64,000 bases of DNA, from assembly GCA_027623995.1 (NCBI GenBank), contig JAQBUF010000001.1, positions 28,338 through 92,337 on the forward strand, written 5' to 3'. This DNA comes from Nitrospirota bacterium. GTDB taxonomy: Bacteria > Nitrospirota > Nitrospiria > Nitrospirales > UBA8639. Positions within the stretch are counted from its first letter, which is position 1; each line of letters starts with the position of its first letter. The notes below the pieces were generated by a model. The model saw only the letters and a program-made list of their open reading frames with translations. It searched no databases and had not been told where the DNA came from. Made by a program: the position numbers and the translations under genes. Positions 26,730-35,714 of this stretch are shown here, in pieces.

Positions 26730-27780
26730 TTTTTCGGGTATCTCCTCCCATCATCCCCAACCCATAGTCTGAAAGGGTGCGTTGTTTTTTCTTGGTGCCA
26801 CCTTTCGCATTAGCTGGGCGTTCCAATCCGTTCATTTCCGCCCCATTGGCGTAGAGATAGGGGACGAGAATCATGTGTTTTTTTCGATCGATTTTGACAC
26901 TGATGGGGGAAATGAGAAATTCGGCAACGGGGCGCATTTTTTGATCGGGCTGAACCCGCCAAATTTTTCCAGCCGTGAGATCAGAGAGATACATGTTGCC
27001 AAATTGATCAAAATCCACGCCGCTGAGATGTTGAAATTTTCCGGAAAAAAATGAATTGGAAATCAATTCCGTGATCGAGAGGTCTTGCGCAATCTCTAGG
27101 ACCGTTCCATCGTCGAGGCTGACCACGACAAGACGGCCGGTTTTGGGATGTACGGCCAACCCGCGTGGTGAGGCTAAGCGGTCATTCTGAATATAGAGAG
27201 AAATAAGATGATCCTGGGTGGTATCAATTTGATAAATGGCATTGCCTTCGGTGTCCAGGACAAACAGTTGCCCGGCGCCATCAGCAATCAGGTCAGTGAG
27301 TTCCGTGAGATGGAATTGGCTGAACGCCACGGTGAGGGTGGCCTGCCCGGTATTGATATCGAATCCTCGAATGGTGTCGAGATCCGCGACATACAGGGTT
27401 GTCCCAACAATGGCCATGCCATTGGGAGAATGGAGGATTGTGCCCCTGCTCCCACCATTAATGAAATGCAGGTCAATGGGCTTCCCCTCGATATCCAGCT
27501 TGGAAATAAATCCATTGTTGTCCTGCTTGCCTGGTTCTCCGTTGGCATTGGCGATAAAATAATGTTCACCCGAGGGGGAAACAATAAAGCTTTGGGGCGT
27601 CATGAGATCCCCAATCGGGAATCCATACGCGGTGGTCGTCATCATAGCCAAGAAGGCGAAGAGTATGATGGAACGCACGAACGGAGAATGGAACCGATCA
27701 AGAATCGCTGAATAGGGACGCACTGAATGGAGAAGAGGAACCTTAGGCTTGAGTAACACGTTCGCATCGTACGAGACCAT
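26722..27780 (-). CDS. NHL/SMP-30-like beta-propeller protein, exported
   Basis: About 352 residues from ATG 27780 (GTG/TTG starts just upstream are possible). A hydrophobic segment (IILFAFLAMMTTTAYG, about residues 37-52) follows a long basic N terminus, so export or anchoring is likely. The rest shows six-bladed NHL-type repeats, for example SPNGMAIVGTTLYVADLDT, LTDLIADGAGQLFVLDTEG, SPRGLAVHPKTGRLVVVS and HLSGVDFDQFGNMYLSDL. Such propellers bind ligands or act in sugar-lactone hydrolysis, but metal-binding residues cannot be assigned here. Overlaps the Cys-rich protein gene. Specific role unknown. Confidence 0.75.
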   Translation of the reverse strand: MVSYDANVLLKPKVPLLHSVRPYSAILDRFHSPFVRSIILFAFLAMMTTTAYGFPIGDLMTPQSFIVSPSGEHYFIANANGEPGKQDNNGFISKLDIEGKPIDLHFINGGSRGTILHSPNGMAIVGTTLYVADLDTIRGFDINTGQATLTVAFSQFHLTELTDLIADGAGQLFVLDTEGNAIYQIDTTQDHLISLYIQNDRLASPRGLAVHPKTGRLVVVSLDDGTVLEIAQDLSITELISNSFFSGKFQHLSGVDFDQFGNMYLSDLTAGKIWRVQPDQKMRPVAEFLISPISVKIDRKKHMILVPYLYANGAEMNGLERPANAKGGTKKKQRTLSDYGLGMMGGDTRKNE

Positions 27781-27870
27781 TTTCTGGGCTGTCAAGGAAG
27801 GGCTGAGACGGGTTATTGCATTGACTTAAATTTCTTGCCCCTGTTATCGTCGCCCGGAAATTAGTCACTA

Positions 27871-28096
27871 GGGAATGGTGAAAAAATCCGCCAGCAGCGT
27901 TCCCTGGCTTTGCCGAAATGGCTTGCCAGGCATCGTCGCCCTTTTGCCGTGCTCACGTACTGAGAGTACGCTCCGCGCGCCAAAAGGGCTGCGGCCTTGC
28001 TGGACGAACTTTTTGAACATTCCCTCTCACTGAAGTGGGTTGTCTTTTCGGGCGCTTCTAGGCGTTCTGGCCCTGAATTATTCAATAGGACCCACT
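27871..28096. repeat. Long hairpin repeat family A, copy 3
   Basis: GGGAATGGTGAAAAA and TTTTTGAACATTCCC form the outer arms (to 28024); inside are CCAGCAGCGTT, GTGCTCACGTACTGAGAG, TACGCTCCGCGCG and GCGGCCTTGCTGGACG. An extra inverted segment (TGGCTTTGCCGAAATGGC) distinguishes it from copy 2 and is also partly in copy 1. Similarity with copy 2 continues to about 28096. It occupies the gap upstream of folD. Confidence 0.85.
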
Positions 28097-28119
28097 AGCA
28101 ACAAATTAAGGAGGTTGCC

Positions 28120-28977
28120 GTGCCTGCCCAGCTGATAGATGGAAAAGGGTTAGCTCTAGAAATTCGTCAGAAAATTGCTCAAGATATCGAAGCCTTGGTT
28201 CAAAAGACTGGCGTTCGTCCAGGCCTTGCCGTGGTTCTTGTCGGGGAGGATCCGGCCTCGGCTGTCTATGTTCGAAATAAAAAGAAGGCTTGCGATACCG
28301 CGGGTTTATATGTGGATGACCATATGCTGCCTTCAACGGCGACGCAGGAAGAACTGCTTACGCTGATTGCTCAGTTGAATGCCGACCCCAAAATCCACGG
28401 CATCTTGGTCCAGCTTCCCTTGCCTCCCCAAATTGATAGCCAAATGGTATTGAATGCGGTGTCCCCTGATAAGGATGCCGATGGGTTTCATCCTTATAAT
28501 ATTGGTCGGTTGGTCACCGGTAATCCTCTGTTTGTGCCTTGCACCCCCAAGGGCGTCATTCGCATGATTGAGTCTACTGGACAAGTCATTGAGGGGAAAC
28601 GTGCTGTGGTGTTGGGCCGGAGTAATATCGTCGGGAAGCCGGTGGCCATGTTATTGATGCATCGCCATGCCACGGTGACGATTTGTCATTCTCGCACCAA
28701 GGATTTACCTGGCATGTGCCGTGAAGCGGATATCCTGGTGGCAGCCATCGGAAAGGCAGAGTTTGTTAAAGCTGATATGGTCAAGGCTGGAGCGGTGGTT
28801 ATTGATGTCGGCATCAATCGATTGGATGATGGCCGGTTAGTCGGCGATGTAGATTTTGAACCGGTGAAGGATCAGGCCGGTTGGCTTTCCCCGGTACCAG
28901 GTGGTGTGGGCCCGATGACCATTGCGATGTTGTTGGCCAATACGGTGGAAGCTGCCACACGAGTTGCGAAAGGGTAA
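28120..28977 (+). CDS. folD: Bifunctional methylenetetrahydrofolate dehydrogenase/cyclohydrolase
   Basis: Interconverts 5,10-methylene- and 10-formyl-tetrahydrofolate with NADP. 285 residues. Hallmarks: [19 protein letters not shown] with catalytic Lys (YxxxK), [23 protein letters not shown], and the Rossmann segment [17 protein letters not shown]; ends [17 protein letters not shown] 28120 has an AAGGAGG ribosome binding site 7 nt away. Next to metF, so both folate C1 steps are encoded together. Confidence 0.96.
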   Translation: MPAQLIDGKGLALEIRQKIAQDIEALVQKTGVRPGLAVVLVGEDPASAVYVRNKKKACDTAGLYVDDHMLPSTATQEELLTLIAQLNADPKIHGILVQLPLPPQIDSQMVLNAVSPDKDADGFHPYNIGRLVTGNPLFVPCTPKGVIRMIESTGQVIEGKRAVVLGRSNIVGKPVAMLLMHRHATVTICHSRTKDLPGMCREADILVAAIGKAEFVKADMVKAGAVVIDVGINRLDDGRLVGDVDFEPVKDQAGWLSPVPGGVGPMTIAMLLANTVEAATRVAKG

Positions 28978-29025
28978 CCGCCAAGAAGATTTGGCAGAAG
29001 ACTGGCTGGGAATGAGTATTGTGAC

Positions 29026-29916
29026 ATGAGTGACGAACGGCAGACGTTGCGGCAAGCATTGGAGCAGGGGGAGTTTGCGATCACGGTAGAAGTGAATCCT
29101 CCTAAAGGCACGAATGTCTCGAACTTGCTTGAAACTTCAAAGGCATGGGTAGGACGGGTACACGGTGTTAATGTGACCGATAACACGGCTGCGGTGATGC
29201 AGGCGAGTTCGGTCGCGGTGTCGAGGCTCTTGTACGAACAGGGACATGATCCGGTGTTGCAGGTGACCTGTCGAGACCGAAACCGAATCGGGATTCAGTC
29301 GGACTTATTGGGGGCGCATGTTCTAGGGATTCGCAACGTGTTGTGCTTGACCGGGGATAGTCCCAAAGTCGGTGATCATAAAGACGCCAAACCGGTGTAT
29401 GATATGGACTCCGTTCAAGTTATGCGGACGGTCGGCTTATTGAACGAGGGGCGAGACCTGGCGGATAAGTCCTTGGATGGCGCGACAGATTTTTTTATTG
29501 GCGCGGCCGCAGCACCAGGGATTGATTCACATGACATCATGCATCAGAAGCTAAGTGCGAAGATCGAAGCTGGTGCACAATTTTTTCAAACACAAGCCGT
29601 ATATGATGTCAAATCGTTTCAAGCCTTTATGTCGGAAATGCGACGTTACTCTGGTAAAGTCTTGGCTGGGGTGTTGGTCCTTCGATCGGCGAAAATGGCA
29701 GAATATATGAATGCCAATATTCCTGGGATCGACGTCCCAGAGGAACTGATAGCTGCATTGAAGAACGCTGGTGAGGCGCATCAGGTAGATATTGGCGTGG
29801 ACATTGCTGTGCAAATCATCAAAGCGGTTCGTCCATACTGTGATGGGGTGCATCTTATGCCTGGCCGACTTGGCGATCGTGTGCCCGAGATTATTCGAAA
29901 GGCGGGATTGAACTGA
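29026..29916 (+). CDS. metF: Methylenetetrahydrofolate reductase
   Basis: Flavoprotein reducing 5,10-methylene- to 5-methyl-tetrahydrofolate, for methionine synthesis or C1 flux. 296 residues of TIM-barrel fold: FAITVEVNPPKG (with catalytic Glu), DNTAAVMQASS, QVTCRDRNRIGIQSDLLGA, NVLCLTGDSPKVG and FFQTQAVYD. The start is ATG 29026. The stop overlaps the panB start (TGATG), so translation of panB is coupled. It differs somewhat from E. coli MetF and resembles the group common in acetogens and Nitrospirota (inference). Confidence 0.9.
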   Translation: MSDERQTLRQALEQGEFAITVEVNPPKGTNVSNLLETSKAWVGRVHGVNVTDNTAAVMQASSVAVSRLLYEQGHDPVLQVTCRDRNRIGIQSDLLGAHVLGIRNVLCLTGDSPKVGDHKDAKPVYDMDSVQVMRTVGLLNEGRDLADKSLDGATDFFIGAAAAPGIDSHDIMHQKLSAKIEAGAQFFQTQAVYDVKSFQAFMSEMRRYSGKVLAGVLVLRSAKMAEYMNANIPGIDVPEELIAALKNAGEAHQVDIGVDIAVQIIKAVRPYCDGVHLMPGRLGDRVPEIIRKAGLN

Positions 29917-30704
29917 TGACTGTTCCAGAATTCCAACGCCAAAAATCCAAAGGAAAAAAACTGGTCGTGGTGACGGCCTATGATGCCCTGTTTGCGCGTA
30001 TTGTAGAGCAATCGGGTATTGAAGCGATTTTGGTGGGGGATTCTCTTGGTGTGGTTGTCCAGGGCAACTCGGATACGCTGTCCGTGACTATGGATGATAT
30101 GGTGTACCACACGCGACTGGTCGCAGGTGCGCGGGAAAAGGCTTTGGTTATTGCCGACATGCCGTTCATGTCTTATCAGGTCAGTGTGGAGGATGCCGTG
30201 CGGAATGCGGGTCGCCTCATTCAATCTGGCGCAGGTGCAGTGAAGCTTGAGGGTGGAGTTGCCATGCTCGATCGTGTGCAGGCGCTGACCCGAGTGGGTA
30301 TTCCCGTGATGGGGCATATCGGGATGACCCCTCAGTCGGTGAATCAGTATGGAGGGTACAGGGTGCAAGGTCGAGAGGAAGCCCAAGCTGAGGGCTTGCT
30401 GGCTGATGCTCGCGCATTGGAAGCTGGAGGTGCCTTTTCCTTAGTCCTTGAAGCCATTCCGGCGCCGCTTGCCAAAGCTATTACCGAAGCGGTTTCTATT
30501 CCGACGATTGGGATTGGGGCTGGACCAGATTGTGATGGCCAGGTATTGGTGCTTTACGATCTGCTTGGACTGTTCGATGAGTTTTCTCCAAAGTTTGTGA
30601 AACCCTACGCGCATTTAAAAGCCGATGCCCTGCAAGCCCTTCGACGTTTTAAAGAAGAAGTCGAATGCCAAAAATTTCCATCTGACCTTGAAAGCTACCA
30701 GTAA
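29916..30704 (+). CDS. panB: 3-methyl-2-oxobutanoate hydroxymethyltransferase
   Basis: First step of pantothenate synthesis: transfers a hydroxymethyl group from methylene-THF to alpha-ketoisovalerate. 262 residues. Motifs: VVTAYDALFARIVEQSGIEA, LVGDSLGVVVQG, DMPFMSYQ, GAGAVKLEGG (Mg/substrate) and GIGAGPDCDGQVLVLYDLLGL. Follows folD-metF, so methylene-THF producers and a consumer are clustered. ATG overlaps the metF stop. An intrinsic terminator follows near 30870. Confidence 0.95.
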   Translation: MTVPEFQRQKSKGKKLVVVTAYDALFARIVEQSGIEAILVGDSLGVVVQGNSDTLSVTMDDMVYHTRLVAGAREKALVIADMPFMSYQVSVEDAVRNAGRLIQSGAGAVKLEGGVAMLDRVQALTRVGIPVMGHIGMTPQSVNQYGGYRVQGREEAQAEGLLADARALEAGGAFSLVLEAIPAPLAKAITEAVSIPTIGIGAGPDCDGQVLVLYDLLGLFDEFSPKFVKPYAHLKADALQALRRFKEEVECQKFPSDLESYQ

Positions 30705-30869
30705 ATTTTCACTTGGTTCAGGGTGACCTTGTAGATCGCGATCTGTGTACCCTTTTCCTATTTAAAAGGTTTCGCTTCGTAGGGAAAATTGAGGTGGTGT
30801 ATATTTTCCTCAGAGTAAATTAATGACGTGGTTCTATTGACAAATCGCTATGTGGAGCCTACCATCCGT

Positions 30870-30910
30870 CCCCGGTTGGCTCTGACTTGATGTGAGTCGG
30901 GGCCTTTTTT
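30870..30910 (+). terminator. Likely intrinsic terminator after panB
   Basis: CCCCG at 30870-30874 can pair with CGGGG at 30898-30902 around an inner GACT/GAGTC stem, followed by TTTTTT. The stem is imperfect. This and the purA promoter are all I see in the 318-bp gap. Confidence 0.45.
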
Positions 30911-30921
30911 GTGACATTTTC

Positions 30922-30950
30922 TTGGTCCAGATGCGAAGGCCTGGTATAGT
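30922..30950 (+). promoter_or_regulatory. Probable promoter for purA
   Basis: TTGGTC (30922-30927), 17-nt spacer, TATAGT (30945-30950, 5 of 6 to -10 consensus), about 70 nt before the purA start and just after a terminator-like hairpin. Confidence 0.5.
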
Positions 30951-31022
30951 CTGACCGTCTTGCTGAAATTTTTTGAGTCTAGGCATTGATTTTTATCTTC
31001 CTTGGAAAACTAGAGTGTTGAC

Positions 31023-32351
31023 ATGTCAAATTTAGTCGTCATTGGATCGCAATGGGGGGATGAGGGGAAAGGCAAAATTGTCGATATCCTTTCACGAGAC
31101 GCCGATTTGGTTGTTCGTTTTCAGGGTGGGTCGAATGCTGGCCATACAGTGGTGACTCGCAAGGGCACCTATATATTCCATTTGATTCCCTCCGGCATTT
31201 TGTCCCGTGGGAAGATATGTCTTTTAGGCAGTGGTGTGGTGATAGACCCTGGAGCGTTGATCGGCGAATTGGATCATCTTCAAACCCACGGGATCAAAAT
31301 TGGGCGGAATTTTATGGTGAGTCAACGGGCTCATGTCATCATGCCTTATCACAAAGCTATCGATAAAGCGGCCGAAAAGGCCAAGGGTGCTCGACGAATT
31401 GGTACGACAGGAAAGGGCATCGGCCCTGCCTATGTGGATAAAATGGCTCGTATTGGTATTCGGATGGGTGATCTTCTCAATCCAGAAACCTTTCGGCAGA
31501 AAGTTGAAGATAACTTGGTTGAGATTAATAGTTTTCTACGACACGTGTATAAGGCCAGAGGATTTACTGCGGGTCGAATCGTCGAAGAATATGAAAAGTA
31601 TGCCGATCGGTTACGTCCTCATGTCACCGACGATTCATTGCTTATTCATAAGACCATGGAACATGGCAGGCATGTGTTGTTTGAAGGCGCGCAGGGGACA
31701 CATCTCGATGTCGATCTTGGGACCTATCCATTCGTGACTTCCTCGAGCTCTTGTGCCGGTGGCGCGTGCATTGGCACTGGTGTTGGTCCAACAAAAATCG
31801 ATGCAGTCCTTGGGGTGACGAAAGCGTATTCGACACGTGTGGGCAGTGGTCCTTTTCCTACCGAATTGTCCGATGCTGTGGGCGAAGGCTTGCAAGCGCG
31901 CGGTCAGGAATTTGGAGCGACCACGGGTCGTGCGCGTCGGTGTGGTTGGCTTGATGCCGTGGTATTGCGGTATGCGGTGCGTGTGAATGGATGTACATCA
32001 TTAGCTGTGACCAAATTAGATGTGTTGGATGGCTCACACCAATTAAAAATAGCCGTTGGCTATCGACATTTGGGAAAAATTTATCGAGACATGCCGGCAG
32101 ATCTTCAGGTTCTTTCGGAATGTGAACCGGTGTATGAAACCTTGCCAGCGTGGACGGGATCAACCACAGGTGCTACGTCCTATAAAGACCTTCCTCGAGA
32201 GGCAAAACGCTATTTAGGTCGGATTGAGGAATTAACGAGTTGTCCGATTGACATTGTGTCCACGGGTTCGCATCGGGAGCACACCATCATTTTGAAAAAC
32301 CCGATGACGAATATTCGTCCTCGAAACAGAATCCCTAAAGTCAGCGCGTAA
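31023..32351 (+). CDS. purA: Adenylosuccinate synthase
   Basis: GTP-dependent enzyme making adenylosuccinate from IMP and aspartate on the way to AMP. 442 residues. Hallmarks: VIGSQWGDEGKGKIVD (catalytic Asp and P-loop), GGSNAGHTVV (catalytic His), IGTTGKGIGPAYVDK, FEGAQGTHLDVDLGTYPFVT and ATTGRARRCGWLDAV. ATG 31023. Followed by tRNA-Lys. Confidence 0.96.
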   Translation: MSNLVVIGSQWGDEGKGKIVDILSRDADLVVRFQGGSNAGHTVVTRKGTYIFHLIPSGILSRGKICLLGSGVVIDPGALIGELDHLQTHGIKIGRNFMVSQRAHVIMPYHKAIDKAAEKAKGARRIGTTGKGIGPAYVDKMARIGIRMGDLLNPETFRQKVEDNLVEINSFLRHVYKARGFTAGRIVEEYEKYADRLRPHVTDDSLLIHKTMEHGRHVLFEGAQGTHLDVDLGTYPFVTSSSSCAGGACIGTGVGPTKIDAVLGVTKAYSTRVGSGPFPTELSDAVGEGLQARGQEFGATTGRARRCGWLDAVVLRYAVRVNGCTSLAVTKLDVLDGSHQLKIAVGYRHLGKIYRDMPADLQVLSECEPVYETLPAWTGSTTGATSYKDLPREAKRYLGRIEELTSCPIDIVSTGSHREHTIILKNPMTNIRPRNRIPKVSA

Positions 32352-32410
32352 AAATAAATTCCCGCGAGTTTGACAAGGCGTATGCTGGTTGGCTAGCATC
32401 GCCCCTCGGT

Positions 32411-32486
32411 GAGCCGCTAGCTCAGTTGGTAGAGCATCGCCCTTTTAAGGCGAGGGTCGTGCGTTCGAGCCGCACGCGGCTCACCA
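32411..32486 (+). tRNA. tRNA-Lys (anticodon TTT)
   Basis: 76-nt cloverleaf: acceptor GAGCCGC / GCGGCTC, D-arm GCTC-AGTTGGTA-GAGC, anticodon arm CGCCC-TTTTAAG-GCG with TTT, T-arm GTGCG-TTCGAGC-CGCAC, discriminator A and genomically encoded CCA at 32484-32486. Confidence 0.96.
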
Positions 32487-32722
32487 TTAATTCTTCCTAT
32501 CTGTTTTCTATATCTTCAATATTTCCCAATGTCTCTCTTTCCCTCCTGCTAAAGGCACTTTTCGGAGGGGATGAAGGCTTAGTCTGATTCCTGCTGGCCA
32601 GTTGATTTTAAATAACGCTGCGAGAAGATAGAGAGGGATGATGAGAAAGTCTTTGATGGCAAGAGCCGAATATTTTTTCCTTTAAAAAGTTTCGTCGACT
32701 GCAAGATAGCGCTATGTGGTGG

Positions 32723-33166
32723 CTAGCCCTTGCACCAATCGGGTTTTTCCGTTTTCTCTGAGGCTGGCAAAGCGAACTTTTTGTCTAAAAGCAGCTTCGA
32801 CACATTTTCTCCATTGGCCATTATTCTGGCAATCAGATTAAAGTTTTCTCCACGCTCCAATTCGTATAGCTCAATTTCTCGGGCATTTTCTAACACTGTA
32901 TTAATGAAATTTCTGGCCTTCACAGCCAGCTCTTTTTCTTTTGGGCATTGCCCAAGGATTTCCGGTGTTTCGATTCCGGCAATGCGGATCAAAATTACGT
33001 CACCAAAAATATTTGGCAGATTTGGAATTGAGACGAAACAGGAATGGGCATGATAGCACCGGTGAAAGGTGACATTGTGAAAATGGAGATCCACAGCGGC
33101 AACGGGTGATGCGATGGTTCCCCAAAAAACACCAAGCCATAGGGTAAGACGATAGAGTTTCATCAT
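32723..33166 (-). CDS. SNase-like (thermonuclease family) exported protein with altered active site
   Basis: 147 residues with a signal peptide (MMKLYRLTLWLGVFWGTIAS). Belongs to the staphylococcal nuclease subfamily ending in PDWC: VILIRIAGIETPEILGQC, EKELAVKARNFI and KPDWCKG are all recognisable. Three catalytic positions differ from the usual pattern: the DGDT loop reads HAHS, GIDTPE reads GIETPE, and the KYFR arginine position reads ENFN. So it may have lost nuclease activity and act as a binding domain (inference). Codons and context are unremarkable; it is alone on the minus strand after tRNA-Lys. Confidence 0.8.
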   Translation of the reverse strand: MMKLYRLTLWLGVFWGTIASPVAAVDLHFHNVTFHRCYHAHSCFVSIPNLPNIFGDVILIRIAGIETPEILGQCPKEKELAVKARNFINTVLENAREIELYELERGENFNLIARIMANGENVSKLLLDKKFALPASEKTEKPDWCKG

Positions 33167-33414
33167 TAAAAAACCATGCGTCTGTTGAAGGAGGGGCTAC
33201 TGAATAATCCTGCCTAGCGAGGAGAGTCTAACATAAAGAAATAAGGACACAAAGAAGAAAACAGAGATGAACTCACAAGAATATGCTCTAGGTCTCTAGC
33301 ACATTTTTGATTTACTTCATGCTTCCATGAGTCAAGTTTTCACAAATTCTATCCGATCAGAGGGAAGCTTATGGCCTTTTAAGATTGTTGCCTCAATCGA
33401 AGTTACTTTTTAAT

Positions 33415-33457
33415 GACGAGGCCATCAAGTCGGGCCACTGACGATGGCCTCGTCTTT
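33415..33457 (+). terminator. Orphan intrinsic terminator before the SWIM gene
   Basis: A perfect 12-bp stem GACGAGGCCATC / GATGGCCTCGTC with a 16-nt loop and a short T tract. Upstream on the same strand no gene is seen (33167-33414), so it would end a leader or small RNA, or act as an attenuator for the gene at 33484. Confidence 0.65.
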
Positions 33458-33483
33458 ACCCACTTCTTAACACCGAGGGGCAT

Positions 33484-34407
33484 ATGCGCAACCGGATTTC
33501 GTGTTCTGCTCAAAAATTAAGTCAACTTGAACCGGAAATGGTGGAATCTGTGGTTGGCGGCCATGTGTATAAACTTGGCACTCAATATCTCGCCGAAAAT
33601 CGTGTGAGAGTTCTAGACTCTGATGAAGGACAAATAAACTCTGAAGTTGATGGCACGTATGGGGTGTATTCTCAAACCATTCGATTAAAGAGTGGGACGT
33701 TAACCACCAAATGTTCCTGTCCTGCATCTGAGCAACCATTTTGCCGACATTGTGTCGCGGTGTTGTTGAAAAATTTTCATTCACAATCCCCTGAAGAAGT
33801 GGTGGTGAAACCTGTGCAAAAATCAGTACACGAAGCAGTTAAAGAAGCAGCCACGGAAATTGCCAGTTATAAATCTGCAGATACATCTAAGGTGAGTTCA
33901 AGTAGTGTCGATTTTAAATTTCATGAAATCGGTGCATTCGTTGATTGGATTCAAGGCGTCATGGAGGCTTTGGCCAAAGATGCCCCCCTCCCTAACTTGC
34001 CTGATTTACCCCCTGGCGCTGTTCGCAGTTGGACAGAGGTTATTCAAGACCTTCGTGTTCGCTATCAAGGATGTGATAAAGAGCGAATTGAAGCAAAAAC
34101 CGAATTAGGTGATTGCAAAAATCGTATCGCGACTCTGACACAAGACTTGGAAAAGTCGACAAATGAAGCTAAAGAATACAAAGTGAAATATGCCGAAATC
34201 CGGAATGAATTGGACCGTTGCCAGGTAATGCTCGAAGGTCATGCGGTGTTGGTGAAAGAACGTGATCGGTACGCAGATCAAATGAATGGTTTGCGCGGGG
34301 AACTCCTGCGAAAAGGGGCGGAGCTCGATGCCTTGGCTGATTCAATTAAACAAGTTTCCGGTGCCCTGCAAGCTGCTACATACACCTCCTCCTCGATAGG
34401 TCTCTAG
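33484..34407 (+). CDS. SWIM zinc-finger protein with coiled coil
   Basis: 307 residues. The first 100 contain a SWIM motif, CSC-x8-CRH (CSCPASEQPFCRHCVAVLL), a zinc-binding module usually involved in DNA or protein interaction. A middle domain (about 140-195) of unclear type is followed by a long coiled coil (about 195-290; ERIEAKTELGDCKNRIATL, EYKVKYAEIRNELDR). No ATPase or nuclease motif is seen. ATG 33484 with GAGGGG just before. It stands alone between a terminator and a broken MinD-like gene. Function unknown; SWIM proteins are often found beside SNF2 helicases, but none is here. Confidence 0.8.
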   Translation: MRNRISCSAQKLSQLEPEMVESVVGGHVYKLGTQYLAENRVRVLDSDEGQINSEVDGTYGVYSQTIRLKSGTLTTKCSCPASEQPFCRHCVAVLLKNFHSQSPEEVVVKPVQKSVHEAVKEAATEIASYKSADTSKVSSSSVDFKFHEIGAFVDWIQGVMEALAKDAPLPNLPDLPPGAVRSWTEVIQDLRVRYQGCDKERIEAKTELGDCKNRIATLTQDLEKSTNEAKEYKVKYAEIRNELDRCQVMLEGHAVLVKERDRYADQMNGLRGELLRKGAELDALADSIKQVSGALQAATYTSSSIGL

Positions 34408-34471
34408 TTGCTCGTCGCTTAGAGAAGGATCACAGCCGAGCGACCAGCAACTCGTAACCAGCCCACTCCCC

Positions 34472-35393
34472 CTACCACTCCTCTACTGCCGAGAGATTAG
34501 ACTCCATCCAGTGCTCGAGGCGATCAGTAATATGCTCAAAGGCCTTGGCCGCTGGTGAAGTGGGATTATGATCCACGACTGGAAGATATTTCTGGATGGA
34601 GTGTTCGACGGCGACATCCTGGGGAATTTGTCCCAGCAGATGTAATTCAGTTCCAATATACTGCTGAACCATTTGTTGAAGGTGGAGGGTATTGACCTTT
34701 GACGCTCTTCCCATGCGGTTCAAAATGAGGCAAGGGGTAAAAGATTCTAATGCTGTCTTGGCGATGGCGGTGCCGGCCTCATTGGTGTGCCCGACGGCAT
34801 CCAATACTTCTTGGATACTTTGAAACTCTCGATTCGAAAGGGCAGTGGCAATTGGATCTCTGGCTAAAAAGGCTGAGAGCACTTTTCGAATGGCGGCAAG
34901 TTTGATAAATCGATAGAGATCCAGGACTGAGGTTGGATCAGGTGTCGCCACGGTCAGGTGTCGCCACGGTCAGGTGTCCATTTGCGAATAAAAAGAAATC
35001 CAATGTATGAAAATGGGTGCCAGCTCCAACGTCTACAAGGACGATGTCCCCTTCCAATTTTCGCAAATGATTGAGCAGCCGTTTTTTCTTGGGGTGGGGG
35101 AGGTTGGAAGTGAGGAGTGTTTCCCCAGTTCCGGAAATTAGTGACAAATTTGCGTGGACAGATAAAGGTTGAACCGCTTCTTGCAGTGTTTTTATCTTAC
35201 GATTTAAAAAGTCAGTAAGAGTTACCTGAGGGTGAAAATGCCCAAAGAGCACATGGAGGTTGGCTCCTCCAGTGTCTAAATCGACCAGGGTGACTCGATA
35301 ACCTCGCTTAGCCAGCAAGAGCCCCAAATTGCTGGAGACCATGCTTTTTCCTGCCCCTCCTTTTCCTGAAGCCACGGATAAAATAATGGGCAT
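34472..35393 (-). pseudogene. MinD/ParA-like ATPase (FlhG type), frameshifted by a 16-bp tandem duplication
   Basis: Starts ATG 35393 as a deviant Walker A ATPase: VASGKGGAGKSMVSSNLGL (Walker A at residues 10-17), LVDLDTGGANLHVLFG, VLVDVGAGTHFHTLDFF. After HLTVATPD the frame goes off and stops at 34938, while the true continuation (PTSVLDLYRFIKLAAIR, then KVNTLHLQQMVQQYIG, ending VEEW) is in another frame down to 34472. The break falls exactly in two tandem copies of a 16-nt unit (34938-34953, 34954-34969) plus a partial third; deleting one restores the MinD-like reading VATPDPTSVLDLYRF. As drawn, only a truncated protein could be made. No flagellar genes are nearby. Confidence 0.85.
34938..34978. 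repeat. 16-bp tandem repeat, 2.6 copies, inside the MinD-like gene
   Basis: TCAGGTGTCGCCACGG at 34938-34953 and 34954-34969, then TCAGGTGTC at 34970-34978. An ancestral single copy would still leave a 9-bp direct repeat (TCAGGTGTC) with 7 bp between, a good substrate for slippage. It changes the frame by one. Confidence 0.92.
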
Positions 35394-35714
35394 GGGTAAG
35401 TCGACTAGCCTTTCAAGTCAAAAACATTTATTCGTTTTACCAAACTGCACGGGAGGTTATGAAGATGATTCGGGGGTTTGCCATATAAAGATGGATGTAT
35501 TTGCCTGAGTGTAGCACATCCCTAATATCGGGCCTATCAAAAATCTCGTTGGTGCAATAATCGAGACTTCTGGCGAGGGAGATTGTTCTCTCTGGCGTTG
35601 ATGGGTCTTTTTGAGATGAGCAAAAATTTATCCCCTCTACGATAGAGCCATGGCCAACATATAATTTAAGCCCTTGCCTTTGGATCGGGGAAGTGGTAGT
35701 GTTTTCAGTCTAGG

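Noticed and set aside
34900..34980. Programmed ribosomal frameshift in the MinD-like gene
   Set aside because: No slippery heptamer or stimulatory hairpin is apparent; the exact 16-bp duplication explains the frame change fully.
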